Below are positions 25,240 to 34,148 of a stretch of 55,454 bases of DNA, one piece after another. The notes under the pieces were generated by a model that was not told where the DNA came from, did no database searches, and saw nothing but the letters and a program-made list of their open reading frames with translations. Source of the DNA: Caldisericaceae bacterium (GTDB lineage Bacteria > Caldisericota > Caldisericia > Caldisericales > Caldisericaceae); NCBI GenBank assembly GCA_036574215.1, contig JAINCR010000103.1, positions 1 to 55,454 on the forward strand, in the 5' to 3' direction. A program made the position numbers and the translations under genes. The stretch's first letter is position 1; every line of letters begins with the position of its first letter.

Positions 25240-26941
25240 TATGCCACCTCCCTAATAATTCTTTTGCTTGCTGAATTGTTGTTTCTGTAATATTACTACC
25301 AGAAATCATTCTTGCGATTTCATCAATCCTTTCATATTCATTGAGTTTTTTCATTTTTAAAATCGTATCGTTCCCTTCGACTATTTTTTCAACAGTAAAA
25401 TGTTCTCCAGGTAAAGAAGCAATTTGAGGCAGATGTGTAATTACTATTACTTGTCTAAATTTTGAAATATTGAACAATTTTTCAGCTACTTTTTCTCCTG
25501 TTTTTCCACCAATTCCTGCGTCAACCTCATCAAAAGCAAGCACAGGTATATCATCAATATCAGCTATAACACTTTTTATTGCAAGCATAACCCTTGAAAG
25601 TTCACCACCAGAAGCAATCGAAGAAATTGGCTTTAAATCATGTGGAGGGTTGGTGCTTATCAAAAATTCACATGTATCGATTCCGTCTGAAAATAATTTT
25701 AATTTCCTTCCTTCGATGTCAATGCCGTCTGGATCTTCAACAACCTGTAAAGATACTTTAAACAAAGCACTCTCCATTGCTAAATCTTTGAGTTCATCCT
25801 CAACTTTTTCCTTAAACGTTTTAGCTACCTCTCTTCTTATTTTAGAGAGTTCTATCAAGTCTTTTTTCAGTTGTTCTTCTAAATCCAAGATCTTTTTTCT
25901 TGTTTCTTCTATTTTAGTAGAAAGATCGTTAAAATTTTTAACCTTTTCTTTTAATTCTTCAAGGTAAGTTATTAAACCACTTACATTACGTTTGTATTTC
26001 AGTTTTAATCTATTTATTTCATCAAGTCTTGCCTCAACAAACGATAATCTTTCAGGGTCCAACCTTACATTTGAAAGTACATTTTCCAAATCTCTAACAC
26101 ATTCTTTTAAATCTACATAGTCCGACTCAATCCTTCCTTTAATCTCTTTGAATTCTTTTACAAAACTTTCAAACTGCGAAAGGATATTTAAAGAAAAAGA
26201 TAACTGTTTCAAAAGAGAGCCATCACCTTCTGTAAAAGTTTGTAAAATAGTAGATATCTTTTCAATGATTTCTTTCACATTGGTAAGAAGTTTATATTCT
26301 TCTTCAAGTTCCTCTTCTTCACCTTCTCTTAGTTTCGCCTTTTCAAGTTCGGCAATTTCATAATTTATAAAATCCGTTTCTGCACGGGCCTTATTATCCA
26401 TTTCTTCAAGTTCCTTTAGATAATTTTTGAGTTCCTTATACCTTGAAATATTGTTTATAACGCGCTCCTTTAGGTTTGAAGTTCTTGAAAAACCAAACTT
26501 ATCAAGATAAAAAAGGTGTGAGGATTTATCTAAAAGACTTTGGATATCGTGTTGTCCATGTAAATCAACAAGAGTTTTTCCTATTTGAGAAAGTTGTTTT
26601 TGTGAAACCAAATGTCCGTTGATAATTGTTTTCCCTTTAACTTTAGAAATTGTCCGTGAAATTACAAGGACGTCCTCATCATCATAAAGTGAAAAACTTT
26701 TAAGAAGTGATTTTGCTTTTTCATTGTCAGATATAAGGAAGCTTGCCTCTACTGTAGCAGTTTCTTCACCTATTCTTATCATATCGGTTGTCGTGTCGCC
26801 ACCGCATACAACAGAAATTCCATTAATAATAACACTTTTACCAGCGCCAGTTTCCCCAGTTATAATTACAAGGTTTGAATTAAAAGAGACCTCAACTTTT
26901 CTTGCAATAGCGAAGTGGTGTAAGATCAAACCAAGAATCAT
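25220..26941 (-). CDS. recN: DNA repair protein RecN
   Basis: 573 residues, an SMC-like ATPase for double-strand break repair. Walker A is ITGETGAGKSVIINGI; a long coiled coil occupies about residues 150-370; the C-terminal half has the ABC signature (SSIASGGELSRVMLAIK), Walker B (VLAFDEVDAGIGGKTGEKVA) and the H-loop (VITHLPQIAS). Normal length. It lies 2 bases after nadK in the long operon; the tlyA-nadK-recN order is widely conserved. Confidence 0.96.
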   Translation of the reverse strand: MILGLILHHFAIARKVEVSFNSNLVIITGETGAGKSVIINGISVVCGGDTTTDMIRIGEETATVEASFLISDNEKAKSLLKSFSLYDDEDVLVISRTISKVKGKTIINGHLVSQKQLSQIGKTLVDLHGQHDIQSLLDKSSHLFYLDKFGFSRTSNLKERVINNISRYKELKNYLKELEEMDNKARAETDFINYEIAELEKAKLREGEEEELEEEYKLLTNVKEIIEKISTILQTFTEGDGSLLKQLSFSLNILSQFESFVKEFKEIKGRIESDYVDLKECVRDLENVLSNVRLDPERLSFVEARLDEINRLKLKYKRNVSGLITYLEELKEKVKNFNDLSTKIEETRKKILDLEEQLKKDLIELSKIRREVAKTFKEKVEDELKDLAMESALFKVSLQVVEDPDGIDIEGRKLKLFSDGIDTCEFLISTNPPHDLKPISSIASGGELSRVMLAIKSVIADIDDIPVLAFDEVDAGIGGKTGEKVAEKLFNISKFRQVIVITHLPQIASLPGEHFTVEKIVEGNDTILKMKKLNEYERIDEIARMISGSNITETTIQQAKELLGRWHNENLSN

Positions 26942-26943
26942 AA

Positions 26944-27765
26944 TTATTTCCCCCAGTTAAACTTTTTGTTTAAAATCTTAAAAAAGTTTATTCCTTTGAT
27001 ATGCAAAACCTTCAATTTTTTATCACTAAGTTTAAAGGTTATACGGTCCAATTTTTTCAATTTAGTGACCTCAACTCCATCACTTAGGAAATGGAAATTG
27101 CCAGAAGATATGATTTTGAGCGTAAGAGTGTTTTCCTTAGATAAGATTAAAGGCCTGTAAGAAAGTTTATGCGGAGCAATAAGAGCAAATTCAAATACCG
27201 AAGCGTGAGGATGAATGATTGGACCATTGACTGAAAGAGCATAAGCCGTAGAACCTGTTGAAGTTGCAATAATAACACCGTCACATCTAAAAGTTCCTGC
27301 TTTAATACCATCGACGCAAATTTCTATCTGTAGTATTTTATCATTAATCTCTCTTTGTATTACAAAATCATTAACTGCATAAAAATATTTCTGTAAGAAA
27401 TTATTAGATTCTGCTAATAAAATCGACCGCTCCTCAATGAAGGATTCACCATTCAACAGTTTATCGATTGCAAAAAAAACGTCCATTCCTTCAACATCTG
27501 TAAGGAAACCAAGATTACCAAGGTTTACCCCTAAAATTGGAACGTTATTTTCTAAGGCAGTTCTTGAAGCACTTAGAAAGGTTCCATCGCCACCGAGACT
27601 TAATATAATAATTTCCTCACCAAAGTACTTACTTTTCAGTTCTATCTTATCGATTACTTCAACATTTCTCTTTTTAAGATACTCTTTAACTTTTTTTGCA
27701 ATGTTAATTAAAGAAGGATCGTCTTTATAAAATACCCCAACTTTTCTTACGATAATCTCTCCCAT
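26944..27765 (-). CDS. nadK: NAD kinase
   Basis: 273 residues. It phosphorylates NAD to NADP. Motifs: ILSLGGDGTFLSASR (GGDGT), GVNLGNLGFLTDVE, NDFVIQR (the NE-type motif is ND here), and GVIIATSTGSTAYALSVNGPII. The start overlaps tlyA by 19 bases. No separate promoter is seen. Confidence 0.95.
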   Translation of the reverse strand: MGEIIVRKVGVFYKDDPSLINIAKKVKEYLKKRNVEVIDKIELKSKYFGEEIIILSLGGDGTFLSASRTALENNVPILGVNLGNLGFLTDVEGMDVFFAIDKLLNGESFIEERSILLAESNNFLQKYFYAVNDFVIQREINDKILQIEICVDGIKAGTFRCDGVIIATSTGSTAYALSVNGPIIHPHASVFEFALIAPHKLSYRPLILSKENTLTLKIISSGNFHFLSDGVEVTKLKKLDRITFKLSDKKLKVLHIKGINFFKILNKKFNWGK

Positions 27766-28538
27766 GCTTCACCAACGATTTTATCAATAATTTCATCTTT
27801 AACAAAATCTCCTTCTTTTTTTATGAGGTAAAAAAATTCAATATTTCCTTTCCCTCCCTTTATGGGGGAGATTGTTGCTTCAGTAACTACAAGTCCCAAA
27901 TTTCTTATTTTAGAAGCAACTTCTCTTAAAATAATTGTATGAAAATTTTTATCTCTTATAATCCCTTTTCTCAGATATTTTCTTTCACTTTCAAATTGAG
28001 GCTTAATTAATGCAATAATTAATCCATCCTCATTCATTAGATTTACTACAGTGCTAAGTATCTTTAAAACAGAAATAAACGATACATCAATTGTAATGAT
28101 ATCAACTTTTTCTTTAATTATTTCGTCAGTTAAATAGCGCGCATTAATTCCTTCAAGTAAAATAAGCCTTTGATCTTCTCTTAGTGATACATCTATAAGA
28201 CCCTTTCCAACGTCTACCGCATAGACTTTTGATACTCCATGTTTCAGAAGACAATCAGTAAAACCACCAGTAGAACTTCCAACGTCAAGAGCAATTTTAC
28301 CCGATACGCTAATTTTAAATTCAGAAATCGCAAAATCAAGTTTAATGCCTCCTCGACTAACAAACTGATTGCTATCTTTAACAATTTTTATTGAATCTTC
28401 CTCTGATACTAATTCGCTAGGTTTGATTGCTTTTCTTCCGTTGACTATAACTTTACCTTCAAGTATGTGATACTTAGCTTCGGTTCTACTTGAAACTAAA
28501 CCTCTTAATAAGATCTCCTCATCCAATCTTTTTTTCAA
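27747..28538 (-). CDS. tlyA: TlyA-family rRNA 2'-O-methyltransferase
   Basis: 263 residues. An N-terminal S4 RNA-binding domain (RLDEEILLRGLVSSRTEA) is followed by an FtsJ-like Rossmann methyltransferase domain: FVSRGGIKLDFAI, ALDVGSSTGGFTDCLLKHG (SAM binding), ITIDVSFISVLKIL and ALIKPQFE. The family methylates 16S/23S rRNA ribose; a hemolysin label used for this family is historical. Overlaps dxs by 20 bases and nadK by 19. Confidence 0.93.
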   Translation of the reverse strand: MKKRLDEEILLRGLVSSRTEAKYHILEGKVIVNGRKAIKPSELVSEEDSIKIVKDSNQFVSRGGIKLDFAISEFKISVSGKIALDVGSSTGGFTDCLLKHGVSKVYAVDVGKGLIDVSLREDQRLILLEGINARYLTDEIIKEKVDIITIDVSFISVLKILSTVVNLMNEDGLIIALIKPQFESERKYLRKGIIRDKNFHTIILREVASKIRNLGLVVTEATISPIKGGKGNIEFFYLIKKEGDFVKDEIIDKIVGEAWERLS

Positions 28539-30339
28539 TAAGCTTCTCTCCTAATTCAACAATTTTTTGGGAGGTAAGTCCGTATTTCTTTAATAACTCA
28601 CTTCGCTTACCTTGCTCTGGATAAAAGTCATCTATGGCTATGCTCTCAGTGATAACTCCGAAAGGCGCAAGAAAATTGGCGATCATCTCACCAAAGCCAC
28701 CTTTTTTAATTCCATCTTCAACAGTAATTACCCTTTTACTTTTTAGAGCAGCTTCTAAAATTAAATTTTTATCAAATGGTTTTACAAAAATTGCGTTAAT
28801 CAATCCAACACTATAACCTTTTTGTTTAAGATACTCATATGCCTTTAATCCTTCGTAAAAAAGTGGACCTAATGTGATTATAGTTAATTGAGTTCCATCG
28901 GCTATCTTCTCGCCTGTTCCAATTTTTAAAACGAATTTTTCACTAAAACCATCTTTTGCAACATCTTTAGGATATCTAATAAGAAAAGGCACGCTTGATA
29001 TCATGGCAAGTTCCATTAAACCCTTAAGCTCAAATGCATCTTTTGGTGCTGAAATTACAAAATTTGGGATAATACTTGAAAAAGCTATATCAAAAATACC
29101 CTGGTGTGTAGGGCCATCATCAGAAACGATTCCAGCTCGGTCAACACAAAAAACCACAGGAAGTGATAAGATACCAACATCATGGATCATTTGATCAAGT
29201 GCCCTCTGTAAAAAAGTTGAATAAATCGCAACATATGGCTTAAAACCTTCCTTCGCAAGAGCGGCAGCAGTTGAAACAGCACACTGTTCGGCAATTCCTA
29301 CATCTAAAAAGCGGGTTGAAAAAGATTCTCTCATCAAGCTTGTTTTAGTGCCATCTGGCATTGCAGCGGTAATTGCAAAAATCTTGTCGTTATTTTTTGC
29401 AAGTTCTACGAGGGTTTCTCCAAAAACTTCAGAAAATGTCTTTTCTAATTTATCTTTTTTAGTATTATCTACTTCATAAAAAGGTTCTGCACTATGATAT
29501 TTCTCTGGAAAATTTTCAGAAAGTTCAAAACCTTTGCCTTTTTTTGTAATTACATGCAATAAAATTGGGGCATCAATTTTTTTAATCCTTTCAAGAGTAT
29601 TAATCAACTCGGGTATGTTGTGCCCATCAACGGGACCAATATAAGTAAAACCAAATTCTTCAAACAACACGCTTGGTAAAATGAGTTGTTTGATTGCAAG
29701 TTTTAATCTCTTACCAAAATTTCTTCCAAGGATACGTTTAAATGATTGGTATATAGATGAAGATCGCAGTTTATACAAGTATTTTGAAATTGCCCCAACG
29801 TTTCTTGAAATAGACATGCCATTGTCGTTAAGGACTATAATACACTTTTCACCAAGATGACCTAAATTATTTAAACCTTCATACGCCTCTCCACCTGTTA
29901 GAGCACCATCACCAATGATTGTAATGATGTTATAACTTTCTCTTTTTAGTTCTCTTGCTTTTAAAAGCCCAAGAGTGAGTGCAAGGGAAGTAGAGGCATG
30001 ACCTGCAATAAAATAGTCGTATTTACTTTCTTCTGGGTTTGCATATCCACTTATGCCCCCAAATTGCCTTAAAGTATAAAAATTGTCTTTTCTTCCCGTT
30101 AAAATTTTATGTGCATATGCTTGATGTGAGACGTCAAAAAGGATCCTATCAACTGAAAAATCAAAAACATAATGCAATGCTATTGTAAGATCAACAACTC
30201 CGAGGTTTGAAGCAAGATGCCCGCCATTCTTTGAAACTGTATCAATTATCAAAGTTCTAATTTCATCTGAAAGGGCATTTAGCTGGTTTAAATCTAACTT
30301 TTTTAAATCTTCAGGGGAGTTAATACTTTCCAAAAGCAT
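28519..30339 (-). CDS. dxs: 1-deoxy-D-xylulose-5-phosphate synthase
   Basis: 606 residues, TPP-dependent first enzyme of the MEP isoprenoid pathway, joining pyruvate and glyceraldehyde-3-phosphate. Motifs: GGHLASNLGVVDLTIALHYV, FDVSHQAYAHKILTGR, the TPP site IGDGALTGGEAYEGLNNLG with NDN downstream, and GIAEQCAVSTAAALAKEG with the catalytic Glu; the transketolase C-domain fills the end. Next to ispA (1-base gap), making a precursor-to-prenyl module. Confidence 0.96.
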   Translation of the reverse strand: MLLESINSPEDLKKLDLNQLNALSDEIRTLIIDTVSKNGGHLASNLGVVDLTIALHYVFDFSVDRILFDVSHQAYAHKILTGRKDNFYTLRQFGGISGYANPEESKYDYFIAGHASTSLALTLGLLKARELKRESYNIITIIGDGALTGGEAYEGLNNLGHLGEKCIIVLNDNGMSISRNVGAISKYLYKLRSSSIYQSFKRILGRNFGKRLKLAIKQLILPSVLFEEFGFTYIGPVDGHNIPELINTLERIKKIDAPILLHVITKKGKGFELSENFPEKYHSAEPFYEVDNTKKDKLEKTFSEVFGETLVELAKNNDKIFAITAAMPDGTKTSLMRESFSTRFLDVGIAEQCAVSTAAALAKEGFKPYVAIYSTFLQRALDQMIHDVGILSLPVVFCVDRAGIVSDDGPTHQGIFDIAFSSIIPNFVISAPKDAFELKGLMELAMISSVPFLIRYPKDVAKDGFSEKFVLKIGTGEKIADGTQLTIITLGPLFYEGLKAYEYLKQKGYSVGLINAIFVKPFDKNLILEAALKSKRVITVEDGIKKGGFGEMIANFLAPFGVITESIAIDDFYPEQGKRSELLKKYGLTSQKIVELGEKLIEKKIG

Positions 30340-30340
30340 T

Positions 30341-31231
30341 TTACTTTAAATCCTTCAAATAAAAATTCAATAAACTTTTTAAAATATCGTATTTTTCACC
30401 GTAAAAGGACAAAAAGCCTAACGCTTTATTTTTAATATCTAAACCCATTTCATAAGCCTTATCTAGACCATATAGGTTTACAAAAGTTGCTTTTCTATTT
30501 TTTTTATCTTGCATAACATCTTTTCCAAGTTCTTCCAGAGTAGAAGTTTCATCCAAAATATCATCTTGAATTTGATATGCAATGCCAAAATTTTCAGCAA
30601 AACGGGTAAGGTTCATCAACTCTTCATTAGATACATTAGCAAGAATTAAAGCAGTTCTCACAGCGAGGATAAATAGAGATGCAGTTTTTCTTCTTTCAAT
30701 ATAGAAAATCAAATCATCATCAACTGCCTCATTCTCCATTGTAACCATATCCATTACTTGCCCACCCACAAGTCCTTTAACGCCACTGAGTTCAGCAAAT
30801 TCATGGATAATCCTTAACAAATTTTCTTCAGTAAATTTTGCAACTAACTTTGAACTTGAGATAATATCAAAAGCAAGTGAAATAAGGGCATCACCTGCAA
30901 GAAGAGCCATATCACTTCCATAGATCTTATGACAGGTAGGCCTTCCACGTCTCATTTCACTATTGTCCATTATTGGTAGATCATCATGAATAAGAGAATA
31001 AGTATGTATGAGTTCTAACGCTGAGGCAAAAGGTAAAGCATCTTCTATATTTTTACTGTTGGACTCATATGTTGCAAGTAGTAAAATAGGACGTAGTCTT
31101 TTACCGCCACTTACTAGACTGTAATTAATAGCTGCATACAATGGTGAATCTTCTTTTATTTTATCTAAAACTTTTACTAAGTAATCTTCTACTGTCTGCT
31201 TTTTTTCTTGTATGAATTCTTCTATTTCCAT
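30341..31231 (-). CDS. ispA: Polyprenyl (farnesyl/geranylgeranyl) diphosphate synthase
   Basis: 296 residues, trans-isoprenyl diphosphate synthase. The first aspartate-rich motif is HDDLPIMDNSEMRRGRPTCH, with a two-residue insertion as in bacterial type II FPP synthases, and the second is IAYQIQDDILDE. GGKRLRPILLLA is the substrate-binding start. Chain length (C15 or C20) is not decided. It is co-transcribed with dxs. Confidence 0.92.
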   Translation of the reverse strand: MEIEEFIQEKKQTVEDYLVKVLDKIKEDSPLYAAINYSLVSGGKRLRPILLLATYESNSKNIEDALPFASALELIHTYSLIHDDLPIMDNSEMRRGRPTCHKIYGSDMALLAGDALISLAFDIISSSKLVAKFTEENLLRIIHEFAELSGVKGLVGGQVMDMVTMENEAVDDDLIFYIERRKTASLFILAVRTALILANVSNEELMNLTRFAENFGIAYQIQDDILDETSTLEELGKDVMQDKKNRKATFVNLYGLDKAYEMGLDIKNKALGFLSFYGEKYDILKSLLNFYLKDLK

Positions 31232-31248
31232 ATAGGAACCTCTTTATC

Positions 31249-31524
31249 TTAGTAAATTTCAAAATCGACAAATTCATTCTTCACTTGAGAATATTTAACA
31301 TCCACTTTATCTACCCTTGCTCCATATGGTCCTCTTTTAACAATTTCAATAAACTGTTTTAAAGAAGCCTCTGTGCCATCAACAACTATATGAACTGATC
31401 CATCGATTAAATTTTCCACAAACCCAGTTAAGCCAATCTTTCTTGCATGAGTCCTTGTAAAATATCTAAAGCCTACTCCTTGCACAATGCCATAAACATA
31501 AATTTCAGCTCTTAACTTCTCCAT
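31249..31524 (-). CDS. acyP: Acylphosphatase
   Basis: 91 residues, full length for the family. VYGIVQGVGFRYFTRTHA contains the phosphate-binding loop and catalytic Arg; GLTGFVENLIDGSVHIV contains the catalytic Asn. It hydrolyses acyl phosphates such as 1,3-bisphosphoglycerate or acetyl phosphate. It overlaps nusB by 20 bases. Its presence in the same operon as Ptb and Buk, which handle acyl phosphates, may be chance but is suggestive. Confidence 0.95.
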   Translation of the reverse strand: MEKLRAEIYVYGIVQGVGFRYFTRTHARKIGLTGFVENLIDGSVHIVVDGTEASLKQFIEIVKRGPYGARVDKVDVKYSQVKNEFVDFEIY

Positions 31525-31912
31525 ATTTTTGTCTTAAATAATTTCTTAATACACCATTTACAAAATTGCCAGAATCGGAACTCCCGTATTTTTTTGCTAA
31601 CTCTACTGCCTCAAACACAATGAAACCTTCGCTATCAAAATTAGAATCAATCCCAAATATAGCAATCCTTAAAATTTCCTTATCTACGGTGTTTATCCTA
31701 TCTAAGTTCCAATTTTCTAAAAGAGGAGAAATTTTTTCGTCAATCTCATTAATTTTACTGAGTGTGCCATCAAGAAGTTTTAAAGCATACTCTAGCACAT
31801 CTGCCGGTTCATATTTAAAAGGTAATAGAGCATCTGGAACTTCATTTTTTCCAATATCAACTGCATACATTGCTCTTACAGCAATTTCAATACCCTTCTT
31901 TTTAGCGCTCAT
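31505..31912 (-). CDS. nusB: Transcription antitermination factor NusB
   Basis: 135 residues, all-helical. The N-terminal helix starts KGIEIAVRAMYAVDIGK; the conserved C-terminal core has DKEILRIAIFGI and VFEAVELAKKYGSSDSGNFVNGVL. NusB acts with NusE (S10) on boxA RNA in rRNA antitermination. Overlaps the Asp23-type gene by 11 bases. Confidence 0.93.
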   Translation of the reverse strand: MSAKKKGIEIAVRAMYAVDIGKNEVPDALLPFKYEPADVLEYALKLLDGTLSKINEIDEKISPLLENWNLDRINTVDKEILRIAIFGIDSNFDSEGFIVFEAVELAKKYGSSDSGNFVNGVLRNYLRQKYGEVKS

Positions 31913-32186
31913 TCACTACATCCTCAAACTCAATGGAAATTTCATTTACTTTAAAAGGTGTAATACTTTCGACTTCTAATTTTATTGTTTTTTTAATTTC
32001 ATCTGAAAGTCTGACAAGGTTAAAACCAAAAACTGCAGTAATTTTTACAAAAACTGAGATAATAGAATCCAAATGCTCCACATTTACAGAATTTCTATTT
32101 GGCAGTTTGGCAACACCATCAATTTTAAGCAAAGCCTCTTCAATTATTGATTTTAGTGCCTCAGTAGATAAAATTATTTTGCTCAT
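31902..32186 (-). CDS. Asp23/Gls24-family protein
   Basis: 94 residues. It fits the Asp23/Gls24 fold by length, context between efp and nusB, and the central pattern where a Gly-Val segment (KIDGVAKLP) is followed by a VFVKITAVFGFNLVRLSDEIKK-like strand-helix unit. Such proteins are common in Firmicutes and related thermophiles and are tied to envelope stress or membrane association; the exact role is unknown. Its start overlaps the efp stop by 4 bases. Confidence 0.75.
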   Translation of the reverse strand: MSKIILSTEALKSIIEEALLKIDGVAKLPNRNSVNVEHLDSIISVFVKITAVFGFNLVRLSDEIKKTIKLEVESITPFKVNEISIEFEDVVNER

Positions 32187-32746
32187 TTATTCACCCTCTC
32201 TAAATATTCACCAGTTCTCGTATCAATTCTTATAATGTCTCCTTGATTAATAAATAGTGGTACCTGCAATTTATATCCAGTTTCTACAGTTGCAGGCTTC
32301 ATTGCCGATGTTGCAGTATCTCCTTTTACTCCAGGTTCAGTTTCAATAACTTCAAGTTCTACGAAATTTGGAAGTTCAATAGAAACAGGTTTTTCTTTGT
32401 AAAATACCACTTGTAATTCTAAATTTTCTTTTAAAAAGTTTGCATTTTCTCCAACATCATCAATGCCTAAATATAGTTGCTCGTATGTTGTTAGGTCCAT
32501 AAAAACAAAATTATCCCCTTCTCTGTACAAGTATTGCATAGGTTTTCTTTCAAGGAAAGCCTTTTTAAATTTTTCTTCTGGTCTAAAAGTCCGCTCAATA
32601 ATATTCCCAGATTCAAGACTCTTCATCTTTATTCGAACAAATGGAGAACCTTTTCCGGGCTTTATGTGTTGATATGAAATAACCACAAATAGTTCTCCTT
32701 CAATTTCAAAGGTTACCCCATTTCTCAATTCATTTGCTGAAATCAT
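32183..32746 (-). CDS. efp: Translation elongation factor P
   Basis: 187 residues in three beta-barrel domains. ISANELRNGVTFEIEGELF starts domain I; HIKPGKGSPFVRIK holds the loop lysine that many bacteria modify; the end (FINQGDIIRIDTRTGEYLERVNK) is the usual C-terminus. EF-P relieves stalling at polyproline. TGGAGG precedes the ATG at 32746; an earlier in-frame start lies before this site and was rejected. First gene of the 14-gene operon. Confidence 0.97.
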   Translation of the reverse strand: MISANELRNGVTFEIEGELFVVISYQHIKPGKGSPFVRIKMKSLESGNIIERTFRPEEKFKKAFLERKPMQYLYREGDNFVFMDLTTYEQLYLGIDDVGENANFLKENLELQVVFYKEKPVSIELPNFVELEVIETEPGVKGDTATSAMKPATVETGYKLQVPLFINQGDIIRIDTRTGEYLERVNK

Positions 32747-32776
32747 AATTACCTCCAACTAAAAAATTCTTTTTTA

Positions 32777-32804
32777 ATTATAATCTAAAATAATTTTTAT
32801 TCAA
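32777..32804 (-). promoter_or_regulatory. Promoter of the efp-acpP operon
   Basis: On the minus strand TTGAAT (32799-32804) and a perfect TATAAT (32777-32782) are 16 bases apart, 30 bases before the efp ATG. It is the only clear promoter I see for the 14 following genes, though internal promoters cannot be excluded. Confidence 0.7.
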
Positions 32805-32808
32805 CCTT

Positions 32809-33414
32809 TCAAACACCACTTCTAAGATGTAAAATTTTTGCTACTTTCACTCTATGTTTAAATACAACAATAAGAAGAGAAGATAAAAGCCACTTAATTA
32901 AAAAAATATCTTTGGAATAGAAAATCAGAAATATAGCTACAATATAACCCAAAGCCTCACTCTCAACAAAATAGGAAAAATCATATAACCTTATTTTAAA
33001 AATTCTTACAAAAAGATAGATAATAAGAAATGCAGTAAGAGTCTCTAAAGCAAGATTAAAATTAATTGCAAAAAAACCACCTAGCATCATTGCTATTCCA
33101 GTCCCTCCACTAAAGTTAAAAAATACAGGAAAATCATGACCCAATATAGCAAAAGCAAAACCAATAGCAATAATATTCTCCTCCTGTAAAAAGCGAATAC
33201 CGTATTGCATCAAGAAAAAGCCTTTTAAAAAGTCAAAGATAAAAACAACTATACCTAAAAGTTTATTTATATTCAAAAAAACGTTTGTGGCGCCTGCATT
33301 ACTATCACCAAAATTTCTAATGTCTTTTTTAGAGAAAAGGTAAGTAATAATATATGCAGAATTTAGAGAACCTATTAAATAACAGGTTAAGGAATAAAGA
33401 ATAATTTTTTGCAT
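32809..33414 (-). CDS. plsY: PlsY-like glycerol-3-phosphate acyltransferase
   Basis: About 201 residues, five to six membrane helices. The three PlsY motifs are recognisable: LIGSLNSAYI with DIRNFGDSNAGATNV, DFLKGFFLMQYG, and GHDFPVFFNFSGGTGIA. Two positions differ from the consensus: GSGNPGATN is GDSNAGATN, and the lysine of GGKG is Thr. PlsY uses acyl phosphate to acylate glycerol-3-phosphate in phospholipid synthesis. The start is uncertain: ATG at 33414 is used here; a GTG at 33441 is also in frame. There is no clear ribosome site. Confidence 0.75.
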   Translation of the reverse strand: MQKIILYSLTCYLIGSLNSAYIITYLFSKKDIRNFGDSNAGATNVFLNINKLLGIVVFIFDFLKGFFLMQYGIRFLQEENIIAIGFAFAILGHDFPVFFNFSGGTGIAMMLGGFFAINFNLALETLTAFLIIYLFVRIFKIRLYDFSYFVESEALGYIVAIFLIFYSKDIFLIKWLLSSLLIVVFKHRVKVAKILHLRSGV

Positions 33415-33461
33415 ATACATACTATAGTTTATAAAAATCACAATTTCTTCACAATTTCGGC

Positions 33462-33467
33462 TATAAT
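33462..33467 (+). promoter_or_regulatory. -10 box of the response regulator gene, nearly leaderless
   Basis: TATAAT ends 9 bases before the ATG at 33477, so the transcript would have at most a few untranslated bases. No Shine-Dalgarno sequence is present and the -35 region is weak. Confidence 0.5.
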
Positions 33468-33476
33468 AATTTTGAG

Positions 33477-34148
33477 ATGAAAAAGATATTAATCGTGGAA
33501 GATGAAGAAAGTATAAGAAATTTGGTAAAACTCTACCTCAAAAAAGCAGAGTATGAAGTTATTGAAGCAAAAGACGGTAGAGTTGCTCTTCTAAAATTTG
33601 AGACAGAAAAACCAAACTTAGTGATTTTAGATTTAATGATACCTTACATAAGTGGAGAAAACGTTGCAAAGGAAATTAGAAAAAGGTCAAATATTCCAAT
33701 TATAATGCTCACGGCAAAAGCTGACGAAGAGAATAGAATTACTGGCTTAGAAATAGGAGCTGATGATTATGTGGTAAAACCCTTCAGTCCGAGAGAATTA
33801 GTGCTTAGAGTAAAAAACATTTTGAAAAGAAGTTACCAAGATGAGAGCAATATAGTTATAAAAGACTTGGAGATCATACCTAAAGAGATGAAAGTGCTTA
33901 AAAACGGGGTTGAAATAGAATTTACAACAAGAGAATTTAGGGTTTTATTTACACTTGCAAAGAAAGCGCCTGCAGTTTTATCCAGAGAAGAAATTATGGA
34001 TGAAATTTACGACGAATACGATGATGTTGTGTTCGATAGGACTATAGATGTATTTATAAAAAATATAAGAAAAAAACTCAAAGACGACCCCAAAAATCCA
34101 CATTATATTGAATCTGTATATGGCGCAGGTTACAGGTTGCTAAAATGA
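33477..34148 (+). CDS. OmpR/PhoB-family response regulator
   Basis: 223 residues. Receiver domain 1-118: ILIVEDEESIRNLV (acidic pocket), LVILDLMIPYISG (phospho-Asp), MLTAKADEENR (Thr switch) and VKPFSPREL (Lys). The winged-helix DNA-binding domain follows (about 128-222, EIEFTTREFRVLFTLAKKA and the HIESVYGAGYRL-like end). It overlaps the kinase gene by 4 bases. What it senses or controls is not evident from context. Confidence 0.95.
   Translation: MKKILIVEDEESIRNLVKLYLKKAEYEVIEAKDGRVALLKFETEKPNLVILDLMIPYISGENVAKEIRKRSNIPIIMLTAKADEENRITGLEIGADDYVVKPFSPRELVLRVKNILKRSYQDESNIVIKDLEIIPKEMKVLKNGVEIEFTTREFRVLFTLAKKAPAVLSREEIMDEIYDEYDDVVFDRTIDVFIKNIRKKLKDDPKNPHYIESVYGAGYRLLK

Noticed and set aside
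25470-25967. A 165-codon open frame antisense to recN, and similar Ser/Phe/Leu-rich frames elsewhere
   Set aside because: These are reverse-strand shadows of lysine/glutamate-rich genes. They have no ribosome site and no recognisable domain.
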